Shown piece after piece: positions 15,708-23,740 of a stretch of 56,345 nucleotides of DNA. The notes beneath the pieces were generated by a model. It was not told where the DNA came from, made no database searches, and saw nothing but the letters and a program-made list of their open reading frames with translations. A program made the position numbers and the translations under genes. The stretch's first letter is position 1, and each line of letters opens with the position of its first letter. Origin of the DNA: JBBRCX01 sp038204465 (GTDB lineage Bacteria; Planctomycetota; Phycisphaerae; Tepidisphaerales; Tepidisphaeraceae); the NCBI GenBank assembly GCA_038204465.1, contig JBBRCX010000016.1:1-56345 (forward strand), in the 5' to 3' direction.

Positions 15708-16283
15708 TCAAAACGCCTTCAACAACACCCGCACCACCCGCGTCAAGCCCGACTTCGCGTTCCCGATGAACTGCTGGAAGATCTTGTTCGTCACTTCCAT
15801 GAACTCCTCCATCCCCGCCAGCCGCTCGCGCGTCAGCTGAATCGCCTCCTGCTTCGCCGCGGCCTTCCCCACCGTGCCCTCCTCCAGCATCCGCTGGCAC
15901 TGCTTGATCGTCTCCAATACCGGGTCCATCTCGCGCCGCTTGCGCTCGGCGGCGATGATCGAAAACATCTCCCACACGTCCGACAGGCTCTCGAAATACT
16001 CCCGCCGCTCGCCGCGCTTGTGCAGCCGGCGAATGATGCCCCAGTCGCACAGCGCCCGCAGGCTCATGCTCGAGTTCCCCCGGCTGATGTTCAGCCGCTC
16101 CATCACGTCATCCGTGCATTGCGGCTGCGCGGTGATGTACAAAAACGCGTGAATCTCCGCCATCGTGCGGTTGATCCCCCACGTCTGCCCCATCTCCCCC
16201 CACCGCCGGATGAACAGGTCCTGCGCCGTCTTCAATTGCTGCTGCGGAACCACCGCCGGTGCGTCCAGTTCAACCGTTGCCAT
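15708..16283 (-). CDS. GbsR/MarR family transcriptional regulator
   Basis: A 191-residue winged-helix DNA-binding protein. The helix-turn-helix occupies about residues 40-95 (TMAEIHAFLYITAQ; CTDDVMERLNISRGNSSMSLRAL; WGIIRRLHKRGERREYF), and long helices follow, as in GbsR-type regulators linked in other bacteria to glycine-betaine metabolism or to ABC exporters. The ATG at 16283 has AGGAG upstream and is preferred to one 6 codons earlier. Two TTTCA-spacer-TGAAA boxes upstream suggest autoregulation. It converges on the truncated ABC ATPase, which may have been its target. Confidence 0.9.
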   Translation of the reverse strand: MATVELDAPAVVPQQQLKTAQDLFIRRWGEMGQTWGINRTMAEIHAFLYITAQPQCTDDVMERLNISRGNSSMSLRALCDWGIIRRLHKRGERREYFESLSDVWEMFSIIAAERKRREMDPVLETIKQCQRMLEEGTVGKAAAKQEAIQLTRERLAGMEEFMEVTNKIFQQFIGNAKSGLTRVVRVLLKAF

Positions 16284-16295
16284 GTCTCGCTCCTG

Positions 16296-16313
16296 TTTCA
16301 CAATCTACTGAAA
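16296..16313. promoter_or_regulatory. Candidate operator box 1 of the GbsR-like regulator
   Basis: TTTCACAATCTACTGAAAGC contains inverted arms TTTCA and TGAAA separated by 8 bp. It lies 13 bp upstream of the regulator's start codon and is repeated at 16344-16360. Confidence 0.5.
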
Positions 16314-16343
16314 GCATAGTCATCCACCCGACTTCGTGCAAAT

Positions 16344-16360
16344 TTTCACAATATCTGAAA
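16344..16360. promoter_or_regulatory. Candidate operator box 2 of the GbsR-like regulator
   Basis: TTTCACAATATCTGAAAGC is a near-copy of box 1 with a 7-bp spacer between TTTCA and TGAAA. The two boxes start 48 bp apart in the same direction, between the regulator and a small plus-strand gene. Confidence 0.5.
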
Positions 16361-16467
16361 GCGCGGCCTACGCCCGCGGAAAATGCCCTCCTGTTGTTGC
16401 CGGTGGGCAAGGGACTTTGCACGTACTTTGCTGGACATGGGTGGACGGCAGACTCGCGGTGGGCGAA

Positions 16468-16608
16468 ATGACGGAAGGCGATGAGGGTGGATTCATTCGT
16501 CGCGAAATCCGCCGCGATGAACAACCGTTCAGATTCAACTGCATGCTCGGCGTAACGGTCTTCGCCAGCGTCGTCTGCCTCGCATTGGCGGCGTTCCTGC
16601 TCTGGTAA
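16468..16608 (+). CDS. Small single-pass membrane protein (46 aa)
   Basis: A possible 46-residue protein: a charged N-terminal half (MTEGDEGGFIRREIRRDEQ) and one C-terminal helix (MLGVTVFASVVCLALAAFLLW). No function is known. It is divergent from the GbsR-like gene and shares the region with the two operator boxes. The frame is open further upstream, but that part does not look like protein. No good ribosome site is seen. Confidence 0.4.
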   Translation: MTEGDEGGFIRREIRRDEQPFRFNCMLGVTVFASVVCLALAAFLLW

Positions 16609-16623
16609 GACCTGCGAAAACGC

Positions 16624-18111
16624 TTAGCGGAACTGCCACGTGTAGAGCACGGAGTGCCGCAGCGAGAGTTGCAGGCAGACCGGTTCGCCGGTGATGCGCG
16701 ACAGGTCGGTGCCGTGCTGCCAGCGGACAATGTGGTCGAGGGCGTCGGCGGTGATCGGCAGGCACTCGTCCAGGCTGTACCCCGGCAGAGGTTTACCCCC
16801 CGCATCCAACAGCGCCACGCGCGTCTCGCCCTTGTGGGCGTCCAGGTTGAGATGCAGTTCGCGGCCGCTGACTCGCAGCGGCCCGGTTCGCAGCGTGCCC
16901 GGCCGCGTCCCGGCCAGCCAGCCCACGTAGCGGTCGAGCGGCAAGGTGGCCAGCCCGGCGCCGGCGTAGACGTTGGGGCTGTCGAGCGGTTCCGTCCAGC
17001 CGTGGGTGTAGGCGGTGCCGTGGTAATAAAACCGCACCTCGTCGCCGATCACCACGGGATAATCGCCGCTTGAAAAAATCATCCCCGCGTCGAAGCTTCC
17101 CGCCGGGCCCGGAGGAATGAACGGCTCGCGCACCGGCAGGCGGTTCCACTGGATTCCATCGGCGCTATAGATCAGGTGCGGAAGGATCGGCCCATCATCC
17201 CAGCCCCGGTTGTAAGGCGGCTCGCCGGTCCGGGTGACCATGAACATCCACAGCAGACCCAGGTAGAAGCCGTCCTGGGGCCACACGTGCACGCCGTAGA
17301 ATTCCGCGCGGATGCCTCCCCGCTCTTTGGCCCAGGCGTCGTCGGCCGCATCGGGAATGAGGACCGGGACGGACTCTGAGAAGTGCATTCCATCGTCGCT
17401 GACGGCCATCGCGAAGTAGCGCCGCGGGAGCTCGGCAAACTCCGGTATCGGAGCCTCGAACTTGTGATACGAAACGAATTTCCCCCGTTGTTCGTCGAAG
17501 AAGATCGTATTGTTGTCGCTGACCTTCTGCTCCCACGTGAAGACCGGGTCGTCCTTCTGCGGTGTGAAGTGGACGCCGTCCGGAGAATACGCGACGTACC
17601 ACGCGCTCTTCTTGTACTCTTTGATCTTGTTGCCGGTCACGGCCAGGACGGGATTGTTCGGGTCCCACCACTCAGCGCCCACCCAGTAATACAGCCGGTA
17701 CCGCCGGGCGGGATCCTTCTCATGCGGCGCCTTCACGATCGACATGCCATGCGCGTCCCAGTACCCGGTCTGCAGGACGATGTTGTTGTCAGTGCTTCCC
17801 CGCCACTCCTGCACCCCCAGCGATGGTTTGGTCCAGTGAATTCCATCCTTGGAAAACGCGGTGCAGACCAGTAATTCCTGAGGATGTCCCTCGTACCACA
17901 TCTGCCACCGCCCGGTCTGCGGATCGTGATGCACGTCGGCGGAGTAGAGCTGCACCAGCGTGCCTTCCCAGGGTCGATCGGCCACCAGGATCGGGTTCTG
18001 CGGATGTTTGACCGGGCGTTGCTGCAGGACCCGGAGCAGCGAGCTTTCCGCGATCAACGTCTGCGCGTTGAACCAATACTGCCGTTTGCTTCCGATGTCC
18101 GGGATGTCCAT
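16624..18111 (-). CDS. Glycoside hydrolase-like five-bladed beta-propeller protein
   Basis: A 495-residue soluble protein that resembles the GH32/GH43/GH68-type propeller superfamily. Repeated blade motifs can be seen: MWYEGHPQELLVCTAFSKDG, SAWYVAYSPDGVHFTP, RRYFAMAVSDDGMHF and LPHLIYSADGIQWNR. No signal peptide is found. The ATG at 18111 with AGAGGA 6 nt upstream is chosen over an ATG 12 codons earlier. Such proteins are widespread in Planctomycetota next to sugar genes. The substrate is not predictable, and I have not assigned the catalytic carboxylates. The C-terminal 110 residues (TLRTGPLRVSGRELHLNLD) look like an added beta-sandwich. Confidence 0.8.
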   Translation of the reverse strand: MDIPDIGSKRQYWFNAQTLIAESSLLRVLQQRPVKHPQNPILVADRPWEGTLVQLYSADVHHDPQTGRWQMWYEGHPQELLVCTAFSKDGIHWTKPSLGVQEWRGSTDNNIVLQTGYWDAHGMSIVKAPHEKDPARRYRLYYWVGAEWWDPNNPVLAVTGNKIKEYKKSAWYVAYSPDGVHFTPQKDDPVFTWEQKVSDNNTIFFDEQRGKFVSYHKFEAPIPEFAELPRRYFAMAVSDDGMHFSESVPVLIPDAADDAWAKERGGIRAEFYGVHVWPQDGFYLGLLWMFMVTRTGEPPYNRGWDDGPILPHLIYSADGIQWNRLPVREPFIPPGPAGSFDAGMIFSSGDYPVVIGDEVRFYYHGTAYTHGWTEPLDSPNVYAGAGLATLPLDRYVGWLAGTRPGTLRTGPLRVSGRELHLNLDAHKGETRVALLDAGGKPLPGYSLDECLPITADALDHIVRWQHGTDLSRITGEPVCLQLSLRHSVLYTWQFR

Positions 18112-18292
18112 GAATTTCCTCTGCGTCGCGACATTGCCGTCAATCATGGGTGCGGAGCTTGAGGCGCGGTCCTCCTGGACCTACACCCCGCCGACGGGTC
18201 GCGTTGAAGATCGCCGGACGGAATGTCTCGCGGATGCTTCGAGCAGTATCCCCAGCATTCTTCTGATTCCGAGCGCCACGTGTGAACCCGAG

Positions 18293-18589
18293 CTACCCGC
18301 CCGCGATCGCCCCGATGATGTAGAACGCCTCCGCCCCCGACGCGACCTTCTCCGGCAGCGGCGCGTCCGGCCCCTCGTTCGATACATCCTCCTCGCACGC
18401 GAAGAACCTCACCAGCGGCCGCCGCTGCAGCGTGACGTGATCGCGCATCGTCCCCCGCAGCATCGGATACCGAGCCTCCAGCGCGTCGAGGATCGAGCGC
18501 TGGGTAACCGGGCCCTTCACCTCCAGCGCCACCTCGCGCGGAGCATTCGCCAGCGTTCGCAAATGTTGCGGCAGCACGACTCGGATCAT
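18293..18589 (-). CDS. MoaD/ThiS-like small sulfur-carrier protein
   Basis: A 98-residue ubiquitin-fold protein. The N-terminal strand MIRVVLPQHLRTLA, the central SILDALEARYPMLRG and the C-terminal IIGAIAGG with a terminal Gly-Gly are the marks of MoaD/ThiS proteins, whose C-terminus is thiocarboxylated for molybdopterin or thiazole synthesis. No moaE, thiF or moeB lies near. Instead it is followed upstream by a beta-propeller gene (18691-19806), a pairing I recall from other genomes, so its role may be apart from cofactor synthesis. It is longer than MoaD (about 80). Confidence 0.85.
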   Translation of the reverse strand: MIRVVLPQHLRTLANAPREVALEVKGPVTQRSILDALEARYPMLRGTMRDHVTLQRRPLVRFFACEEDVSNEGPDAPLPEKVASGAEAFYIIGAIAGG

Positions 18590-18690
18590 CTCTGGAATCT
18601 ACCAAGACTTTCAGCCTTTGATCCACGATTGAAACAACTCAAAGCAGCGTCCCTCCTTCTTCCCAATCGCAAAAAATCGAAAATCGAAAA

Positions 18691-19806
18691 TCACGACAGC
18701 GTCTGCACCTCAACCGACACCACCGCCGGCAAATCCCTCACGATCGGCGCCCAGTTATCCCCGGAATCCGCCGACGCATACACCTGCCCGCCTGTCGTCC
18801 CGAAATAAACGCCGCATTTGTCCAGCGAATCCACCGCCATCGCGTCGCGCAGCACGTTCACGTAGCAGTCGCTCTGCGGGAGTCCCTTCGTCAGTGCCTC
18901 CCACTCATTCCCCCCCGTCTGGCTGCGATACACGCGCAGCTTTCCCTCCGGCGGATAATGCTCCGAGTCGCTCTTGATCGGGACGACGTAGATCGTCTCC
19001 GGCTCGTGCGCATGAACGTCGATCGGAAACCCGAAGTCGCTCGGCAGGTTCCCGCTGACCTCCTGCCACGAATCGCCCGCATTGTCGCTGCGCATGACGT
19101 CCCAGTGCTTCTGCATGAACAGCACACCCGGGCGCGACGGATGCATCGCGATGCGGTGAACGCAGTGGCCGACTTCCGCATTCGGATCGGGAATGTGTTC
19201 GGACTTCAGTCCGCGGTTGATCGCCCGCCAGGTCTTGCCGCCGTCGTCGGTCCGGAACGCGCCCGCCGCCGAGATGGCGATGTACATCCGCCCCGGATCC
19301 TTGGGATCCAGCAGGATCGTGTGCAGGCACATCCCGCCAGCGCCCGGCGCCCATTTGGGCCCGGAGCCGTGCCCGCGCAGCCCCGAAAGCTCCTGCCAGT
19401 TCTGCCCGCCGTCGCTCGTGCGAAAGAGCGCGGCGTCTTCCGCCCCGGCGTAGACGGTTTCCGGATCGCTCAGTGATGGCTCGAGATGCCAGACACGCTT
19501 GAACTCCCACGGGTGCGGCGTGCCGTCATACCACTGATGCGTGCCGGGGATGCCGTCGTACACGAACTTGTTGCCCACCGGCTCCCACGTCTTGCCGCCA
19601 TCATTGGAGCGCTGGATCTGCTGCCCGAACCAGCCGCTCGACTGCGACGCATAAAGCCGGTTCGGGTCGACCGGCGATCCCTTCATGTGGTAGATCTCCC
19701 AGCCCCCAAAGAGCGGGCCGCTGACATCCCACTTCTGCCGCTTCCCGTCCGAATTCAGGACAAAAGCGCCCTTCCGTGTCCCCACCAGAACTCGCACCGC
19801 GCTCAT
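18691..19806 (-). CDS. BNR/sialidase-like beta-propeller protein
   Basis: A 371-residue propeller with several Asp-box repeats (SNDGGKTW, SDGGQNW, DDGGKTW, NAGDSW and SADSGDNW). The family covers exo-alpha-sialidases and VPS10/photosystem-II-stability-type proteins; the enzymatic arginine triad of sialidases is not evident to me, so catalysis is doubtful. There is no signal peptide. The ATG at 19806 follows AAGGAG. It lies directly upstream of the MoaD/ThiS-like gene on the same strand, about 100 bp away, and the two may form an operon. Confidence 0.85.
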   Translation of the reverse strand: MSAVRVLVGTRKGAFVLNSDGKRQKWDVSGPLFGGWEIYHMKGSPVDPNRLYASQSSGWFGQQIQRSNDGGKTWEPVGNKFVYDGIPGTHQWYDGTPHPWEFKRVWHLEPSLSDPETVYAGAEDAALFRTSDGGQNWQELSGLRGHGSGPKWAPGAGGMCLHTILLDPKDPGRMYIAISAAGAFRTDDGGKTWRAINRGLKSEHIPDPNAEVGHCVHRIAMHPSRPGVLFMQKHWDVMRSDNAGDSWQEVSGNLPSDFGFPIDVHAHEPETIYVVPIKSDSEHYPPEGKLRVYRSQTGGNEWEALTKGLPQSDCYVNVLRDAMAVDSLDKCGVYFGTTGGQVYASADSGDNWAPIVRDLPAVVSVEVQTLS

Positions 19807-19902
19807 AAGCTTCTCCTTGCTGAGTTTCCGCCAGATACTCGCCGTCAAGCATCTCGCCCACTTGTAGCCTGCAACATTCTAAACCCGATCATGCGCCGCA
19901 CA

Positions 19903-21474
19903 TCAACCCGATTCGCGCCGGTGCACCGGCCCGACGCCGCGCGTGTCAAGGTACTTTTCGAGCTTCGATGCTCGGGCGTGCCGGTCGGCCAGGCCGATGT
20001 AGCCGTCGGGTCGCACCAGGTAGGCGGCGCCTCGCTTCAGGCCGGCGCGGCGGGCCTTTGGATGCCACGGAAATTTGTGCAGCGCCAGTCCCCGGCTCCG
20101 GCAAACCTCCGCGACGCCGGCCGCGCACTCGCCGTACACGTGCAACTGCCAGTCCAGCGCCGTGAGCGGCCCGAAGTTGTCGTCATCGCCCGCCACTAGC
20201 GCGGGATCCGACGCGCGAAGACCTTGCACCCAGGGTAATCGGTCGCCGCCTTCGATGTTTCCGGCGGCGCCTTCGCTCAGCCAACTGCCTCGGTAGTGGA
20301 TCGCGATCTGCGAAACCGTGCGGAACATAAACCGGCGGACGGACTGCGCCGCGAACACCCGCGGCAGCACCCGCGGAACTACGGCGACGCGCACAAACCG
20401 TGCGATGGGACCGTCGTTGGTGATGAACGCGAAGGCGCGGTCTGTTGTGGCCACCAGGCGCCGGGCAAATGCGATGCGCTCGAATTCATAAGTGTCCAGC
20501 AGCTGTGTCTTGTTCCCACCGTTTATCGCCGCCGCCAATTTCCAGGCCAGGTTCACGGCGTCGCCGATGCCGGTGTTCATGCCCTGCCCGCCAACAGGGC
20601 TGTGGATGTGGGCGGCGTCGCCCAGCAGGAACGCCCGGCCGCGGCGGAACTGGTCCGCGACGCGGTGGTGAACGCGGTAGGTCGAAAACCAGTGGACGCG
20701 CGCGACGTTAATCTTCGGCCGCTCCAGCAGGTTTTTGCTGACATCGTCCCAGCTCAGCCTTTCATGCGCCTCCAATGCGTTCGTGCGCACCGTGCCGATC
20801 AGCCGCGCCCGGCCGGCGCCGCGCAGGGGGAAGGCCGCGAGGAACTTGGCCTCGTCGAGGACCACGTGCAGCTCGCCGTTCATCACCGGTCCGCTCGCAT
20901 CGATGTCGGCGACATAGAAAAGATGGGCGTAGGTGCCGCCGGGGAAACCGATGCCAAGGATCTCGCGGACTCTGGAATGGGCGCCGTCGTAACCGGCGAG
21001 ATAGTCGGCTTCACAAGCCTCTTCGGTCCCGTCCGCGCGCCGCAGCCGCGCCCGGACCCGGCTGCCGTCATCTTCGAAGTCGACCAGCTCGCTCGGGCGC
21101 TCGACGTAGACCCCGGCCGCCGCCAGGCGATCGATGAGCCGTCGTTCGTGCTCGTCCTGCGGGTAGATCAGCATGTACGGGAACGGACTCAATCCCCGCC
21201 CCATGGCGCCGAACTCCACGCGACCCGCCCGCCGGCCCTTTGCCCAGAGGTTTGCAGCCGCGAACTGCAGCCCGCTCTCCACTACCGCGTCCGCCAGGCC
21301 AACCTGCCGGTAAAACTCGAGCGTCCGGGCGTGCACCACGAGCGCGCGCGACGTGGTTCCCGGCTCCGCAACCTTATCGATGATGCGTACGCGGACGCCC
21401 AGTCGATTCAGCCACAGCGCCAGCACCAGGCCGGTCGGACCTGCGCCAATGATGAGCACCTGCGTGCCGGACAT
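19903..21474 (-). CDS. FAD-dependent monooxygenase (PheA/TfdB family)
   Basis: A 523-residue flavoprotein of the class A aromatic hydroxylase type, which uses NAD(P)H and oxygen to hydroxylate phenols or related rings. The FAD-binding GxGxxG is IIGAGPTG (8-15). The second FAD motif is FLLGDAAHIHSPVGGQGMN. A middle substrate domain follows the DG-type region (YDGAHSRVR), and the C-terminal thioredoxin-like domain (about 400-520) includes YLVRPDGYIGLADR. The substrate is unknown. No ring-cleavage gene adjoins. A hairpin at 21506-21533 separates it from the upstream DUF1579 gene. Confidence 0.92.
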   Translation of the reverse strand: MSGTQVLIIGAGPTGLVLALWLNRLGVRVRIIDKVAEPGTTSRALVVHARTLEFYRQVGLADAVVESGLQFAAANLWAKGRRAGRVEFGAMGRGLSPFPYMLIYPQDEHERRLIDRLAAAGVYVERPSELVDFEDDGSRVRARLRRADGTEEACEADYLAGYDGAHSRVREILGIGFPGGTYAHLFYVADIDASGPVMNGELHVVLDEAKFLAAFPLRGAGRARLIGTVRTNALEAHERLSWDDVSKNLLERPKINVARVHWFSTYRVHHRVADQFRRGRAFLLGDAAHIHSPVGGQGMNTGIGDAVNLAWKLAAAINGGNKTQLLDTYEFERIAFARRLVATTDRAFAFITNDGPIARFVRVAVVPRVLPRVFAAQSVRRFMFRTVSQIAIHYRGSWLSEGAAGNIEGGDRLPWVQGLRASDPALVAGDDDNFGPLTALDWQLHVYGECAAGVAEVCRSRGLALHKFPWHPKARRAGLKRGAAYLVRPDGYIGLADRHARASKLEKYLDTRGVGPVHRRESG

Positions 21475-21505
21475 CGGTTGGATCGGAGCTCCCTTCTGTG
21501 GTGCT

Positions 21506-21533
21506 GGAAGCGACGCAGCGACGAACCGCTTCC
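21506..21533. other. Hairpin between two minus-strand genes
   Basis: GGAAGCG and CGCTTCC form a 7-bp stem with a 14-nt loop, downstream of the DUF1579 gene. It may end that transcript, but there is no T-run. Confidence 0.3.
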
Positions 21534-21600
21534 GCGGCCCAACATCTCAAGGGATACAAGACGCTGAAACCCCGCTGCTCTCCCGCTCGGCTGACGGGTC

Positions 21601-22275
21601 TCACCCTTTCGCCGCAGCGCCGCCTTCCTTCTTAGTGAATTCGATCACCATCATCTTGAACTCCTTGCCGCTCTTGGGATCGGCGCTGAACATCTCGAGC
21701 GTCTTCGTGTCCGGGCCGGTGATCGTCTCGACCTCGCGCAACACCGCGGGCTTCCTGGTGATCGGGCAGTTGAAGGTGAAGTTCCAGGTCATCGTCTTGC
21801 CGTCGTCCGACAGCTCGCCAACGCCGTTCATAATGCCGGTGCTGTGGTTGTCGACCCAGTTGGAGACGAACTTCTTCGAGACGTTGTCGAAGCCGTAGAT
21901 CCCCATGCCGTTGTACGGCCCCATGCCGGGCATCTCTCCGGCCGTCTCACACTTGACGTAGCGGCCGTCCATGATCGACGTGAAGGTGGAAGTGGACTCG
22001 CTCTTCATCGGCTCTGCACCGGGCGCCATCCACATGGTGTTCTTGCCCTGCCACACGCCGACGTTTTTGGCGAGGTGCTCGTGCATCTTGCCGGGAGCGC
22101 CCGCGATCATGCACGCCTGCATGTCGGCTTCGGTCCAGCCATCCGGCAGTTTCATCTCCGGCTTGCCGGCGCCCTTCGACCCTTCGGACGAGTCAGCGAT
22201 CGCGACCGACCCAACAACAGCGGCCAGGCCGACGGCAGCGATCAACGCGGAGATAAACAGTTTCCTGCAGCTCAT
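21601..22275 (-). CDS. Secreted DUF1579 family protein
   Basis: A 224-residue protein with a clear signal peptide (about 1-27, KLFISALIAAVGLAAVVGSVAIA). The DUF1579 core begins around HEHLAKNVGVWQGKNTMW and includes STSTFTSIMDGRYVKCET, GYDNVSKKF-like and VGELSDDGKTMTW segments. The family forms lipocalin-like beta-barrels of unknown ligand. ATG at 22275 with GGAGG upstream fixes the start. It sits between an FAD monooxygenase and two SRPBCC proteins, all probable small-molecule binders. Confidence 0.88.
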   Translation of the reverse strand: MSCRKLFISALIAAVGLAAVVGSVAIADSSEGSKGAGKPEMKLPDGWTEADMQACMIAGAPGKMHEHLAKNVGVWQGKNTMWMAPGAEPMKSESTSTFTSIMDGRYVKCETAGEMPGMGPYNGMGIYGFDNVSKKFVSNWVDNHSTGIMNGVGELSDDGKTMTWNFTFNCPITRKPAVLREVETITGPDTKTLEMFSADPKSGKEFKMMVIEFTKKEGGAAAKG

Positions 22276-22384
22276 GAAAACCTCCGAAAAATGCGCCGGT
22301 CCGCCATCCCTCGCGGGAGCATCGGACCGGCTGGGGGTGGTGAATAAACCGTACACGATGGCAGCGCTCGTCAGCGATGCGCAG

Positions 22385-22915
22385 TCACGCAACTGAGGCC
22401 TTCGCCAGGTATTCCGCGAGCTGATCGAAGGTTCCGGTCCAGCCCTGCGTCATGCCTTCGTGCGAGGTATCGAAGGTATTGCGCTCCGAGTCCGTCGGGT
22501 TCAGCGCCGACCAATTCACGATAACCTTCGTCTTTCCCTGCCGCTCGACAAACGTCGTCGTCGACAGCATTTCCAGCGGCCAGTCCGGGCTCATCGGATG
22601 CCGGGTGACCCCGCCCTTCTCATCCGAAAACGAAGTGACCAATACGATTCGCTCCGGCGCGACGATCTCGCGATAAACAAACTTCCCCCACATGTCCTTC
22701 CCGTCCGGCGTGCGCAGGCAGTAGTGAAAGACCCCGCCAGGGCGAAAATCCAGCTTGGCGGTGGTCATCGTGAAGCCCTTGGGCCCGAACCATTGCATCA
22801 GCCGATCGCGCTGGGTCCACGCCTTCCAGACAAGATCGCGCGGCGCATCGAACGTGCGCGTGATGACGAACTCGCGTTCCGATGATTGCTGACCGGAGTC
22901 AATCCTGGTGCTCAT
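22385..22915 (-). CDS. SRPBCC/AHSA1-type protein
   Basis: A 176-residue Bet v1-like fold protein. The family opening FVITRTFDAPRDLVWKAWT, the KWFGPKG-type motif (MQWFGPKGFT) and the C-terminal TQGWTGTFDQLAEYL identify an activator-of-Hsp90-ATPase-like (AHSA1) protein. Prokaryotic members bind hydrophobic ligands; few have known roles. AGGAGA precedes the ATG. It follows the related proteins at 23039-23578 and precedes DUF1579. Another AHSA1 protein is at 39505-39966. Confidence 0.9.
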   Translation of the reverse strand: MSTRIDSGQQSSEREFVITRTFDAPRDLVWKAWTQRDRLMQWFGPKGFTMTTAKLDFRPGGVFHYCLRTPDGKDMWGKFVYREIVAPERIVLVTSFSDEKGGVTRHPMSPDWPLEMLSTTTFVERQGKTKVIVNWSALNPTDSERNTFDTSHEGMTQGWTGTFDQLAEYLAKASVA

Positions 22916-23038
22916 TCGATTCTCCTGATAACTGCAACTTGTGAATCCGGCCAGACATCACAATGCCGCATCACTCGCTGAATCTAAAAGTTGCCCGCTT
23001 ACGAACTTCGCGGTGAAACTCTTCTTCTCACACCCGCC

Positions 23039-23578
23039 CTACTTCCTCGCCGCGGCTTCGGAGATCGCTTTGATGTCTGCCAGGCCTTTTTCGAAATCGC
23101 CGCCGATCATCTTGTCCATGTCCATGAACATGCACGCCGCCCGCGCGACGTAGTTGTTTTTCCCGTCCATCGTCCACGTGACCAGCGTCTGATCCCCCTG
23201 CGGCTTCAAGGTGAACTCCGCCGTGCTGGTGGACACGAACGGCTTAAAGAACTCGAGATTGATCCGGATCAATTCGCTCGGCCGGCTCTCCGCGATCGTC
23301 ATGCGCCCCTCGCCCACTTCCTTGTTGCCTGCCCATGAGAAGATGGACCCCTTGCCCGCGGGAGCGCCCTCGAACGTGTTCTTCGCGGTCGGGTCGCGCT
23401 TCGCCCACGGTGACCACGCCTGCCACTTGTGGAAATCGTTCACCTGCTCGAACACAACCGCCGGCGGGGCCGAGATACTCGCCGCCCGAACGATACGAAA
23501 GCCGGACGGCCGCAGCGCAACAATCACCGCCAGGACCACAACGATGACCACCACGCCAATCAGGATTTTCAAGACCAT
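23039..23578 (-). CDS. Membrane-anchored SRPBCC (polyketide cyclase-like) protein
   Basis: A 179-residue protein with an N-terminal membrane helix (about 3-22, LKILIGVVVIVVVLAVIVAL), then a START/SRPBCC domain (IVRAASISAPPAVVFEQVNDFHKWQAWSPW in two parts at about 29-60). The core ends with MIGGDFEKGLADIKAI, which is typical of the polyketide cyclase/dehydrase group. The ligand is unknown. The helix probably anchors the domain outside the cytoplasm. Confidence 0.88.
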   Translation of the reverse strand: MVLKILIGVVVIVVVLAVIVALRPSGFRIVRAASISAPPAVVFEQVNDFHKWQAWSPWAKRDPTAKNTFEGAPAGKGSIFSWAGNKEVGEGRMTIAESRPSELIRINLEFFKPFVSTSTAEFTLKPQGDQTLVTWTMDGKNNYVARAACMFMDMDKMIGGDFEKGLADIKAISEAAARK

Positions 23579-23740
23579 TGGTTTTCCTCTTCAGCGAAAC
23601 AACCGCCCCACTGGCACGACGCCACGCCGCATTCCATCGAGACACCTGTTACATCTTCGCCAGGTACGGATCAAATCAATCGCCTTCTTTGCCTCAGCGC
23701 CTTGTGGACTTTTCACGAGATGCTCTTGCGGGCGCCATCG

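Noticed and set aside
18669..18693. AAAATCG heptamer repeats between the MoaD-like and propeller genes
   Set aside because: Only two to three degenerate copies; likely chance in an AT-rich spacer.
20296..21567. Plus-strand open frame opposite the FAD monooxygenase
   Set aside because: Arg/Pro/Ala-rich antisense of a well-supported enzyme.
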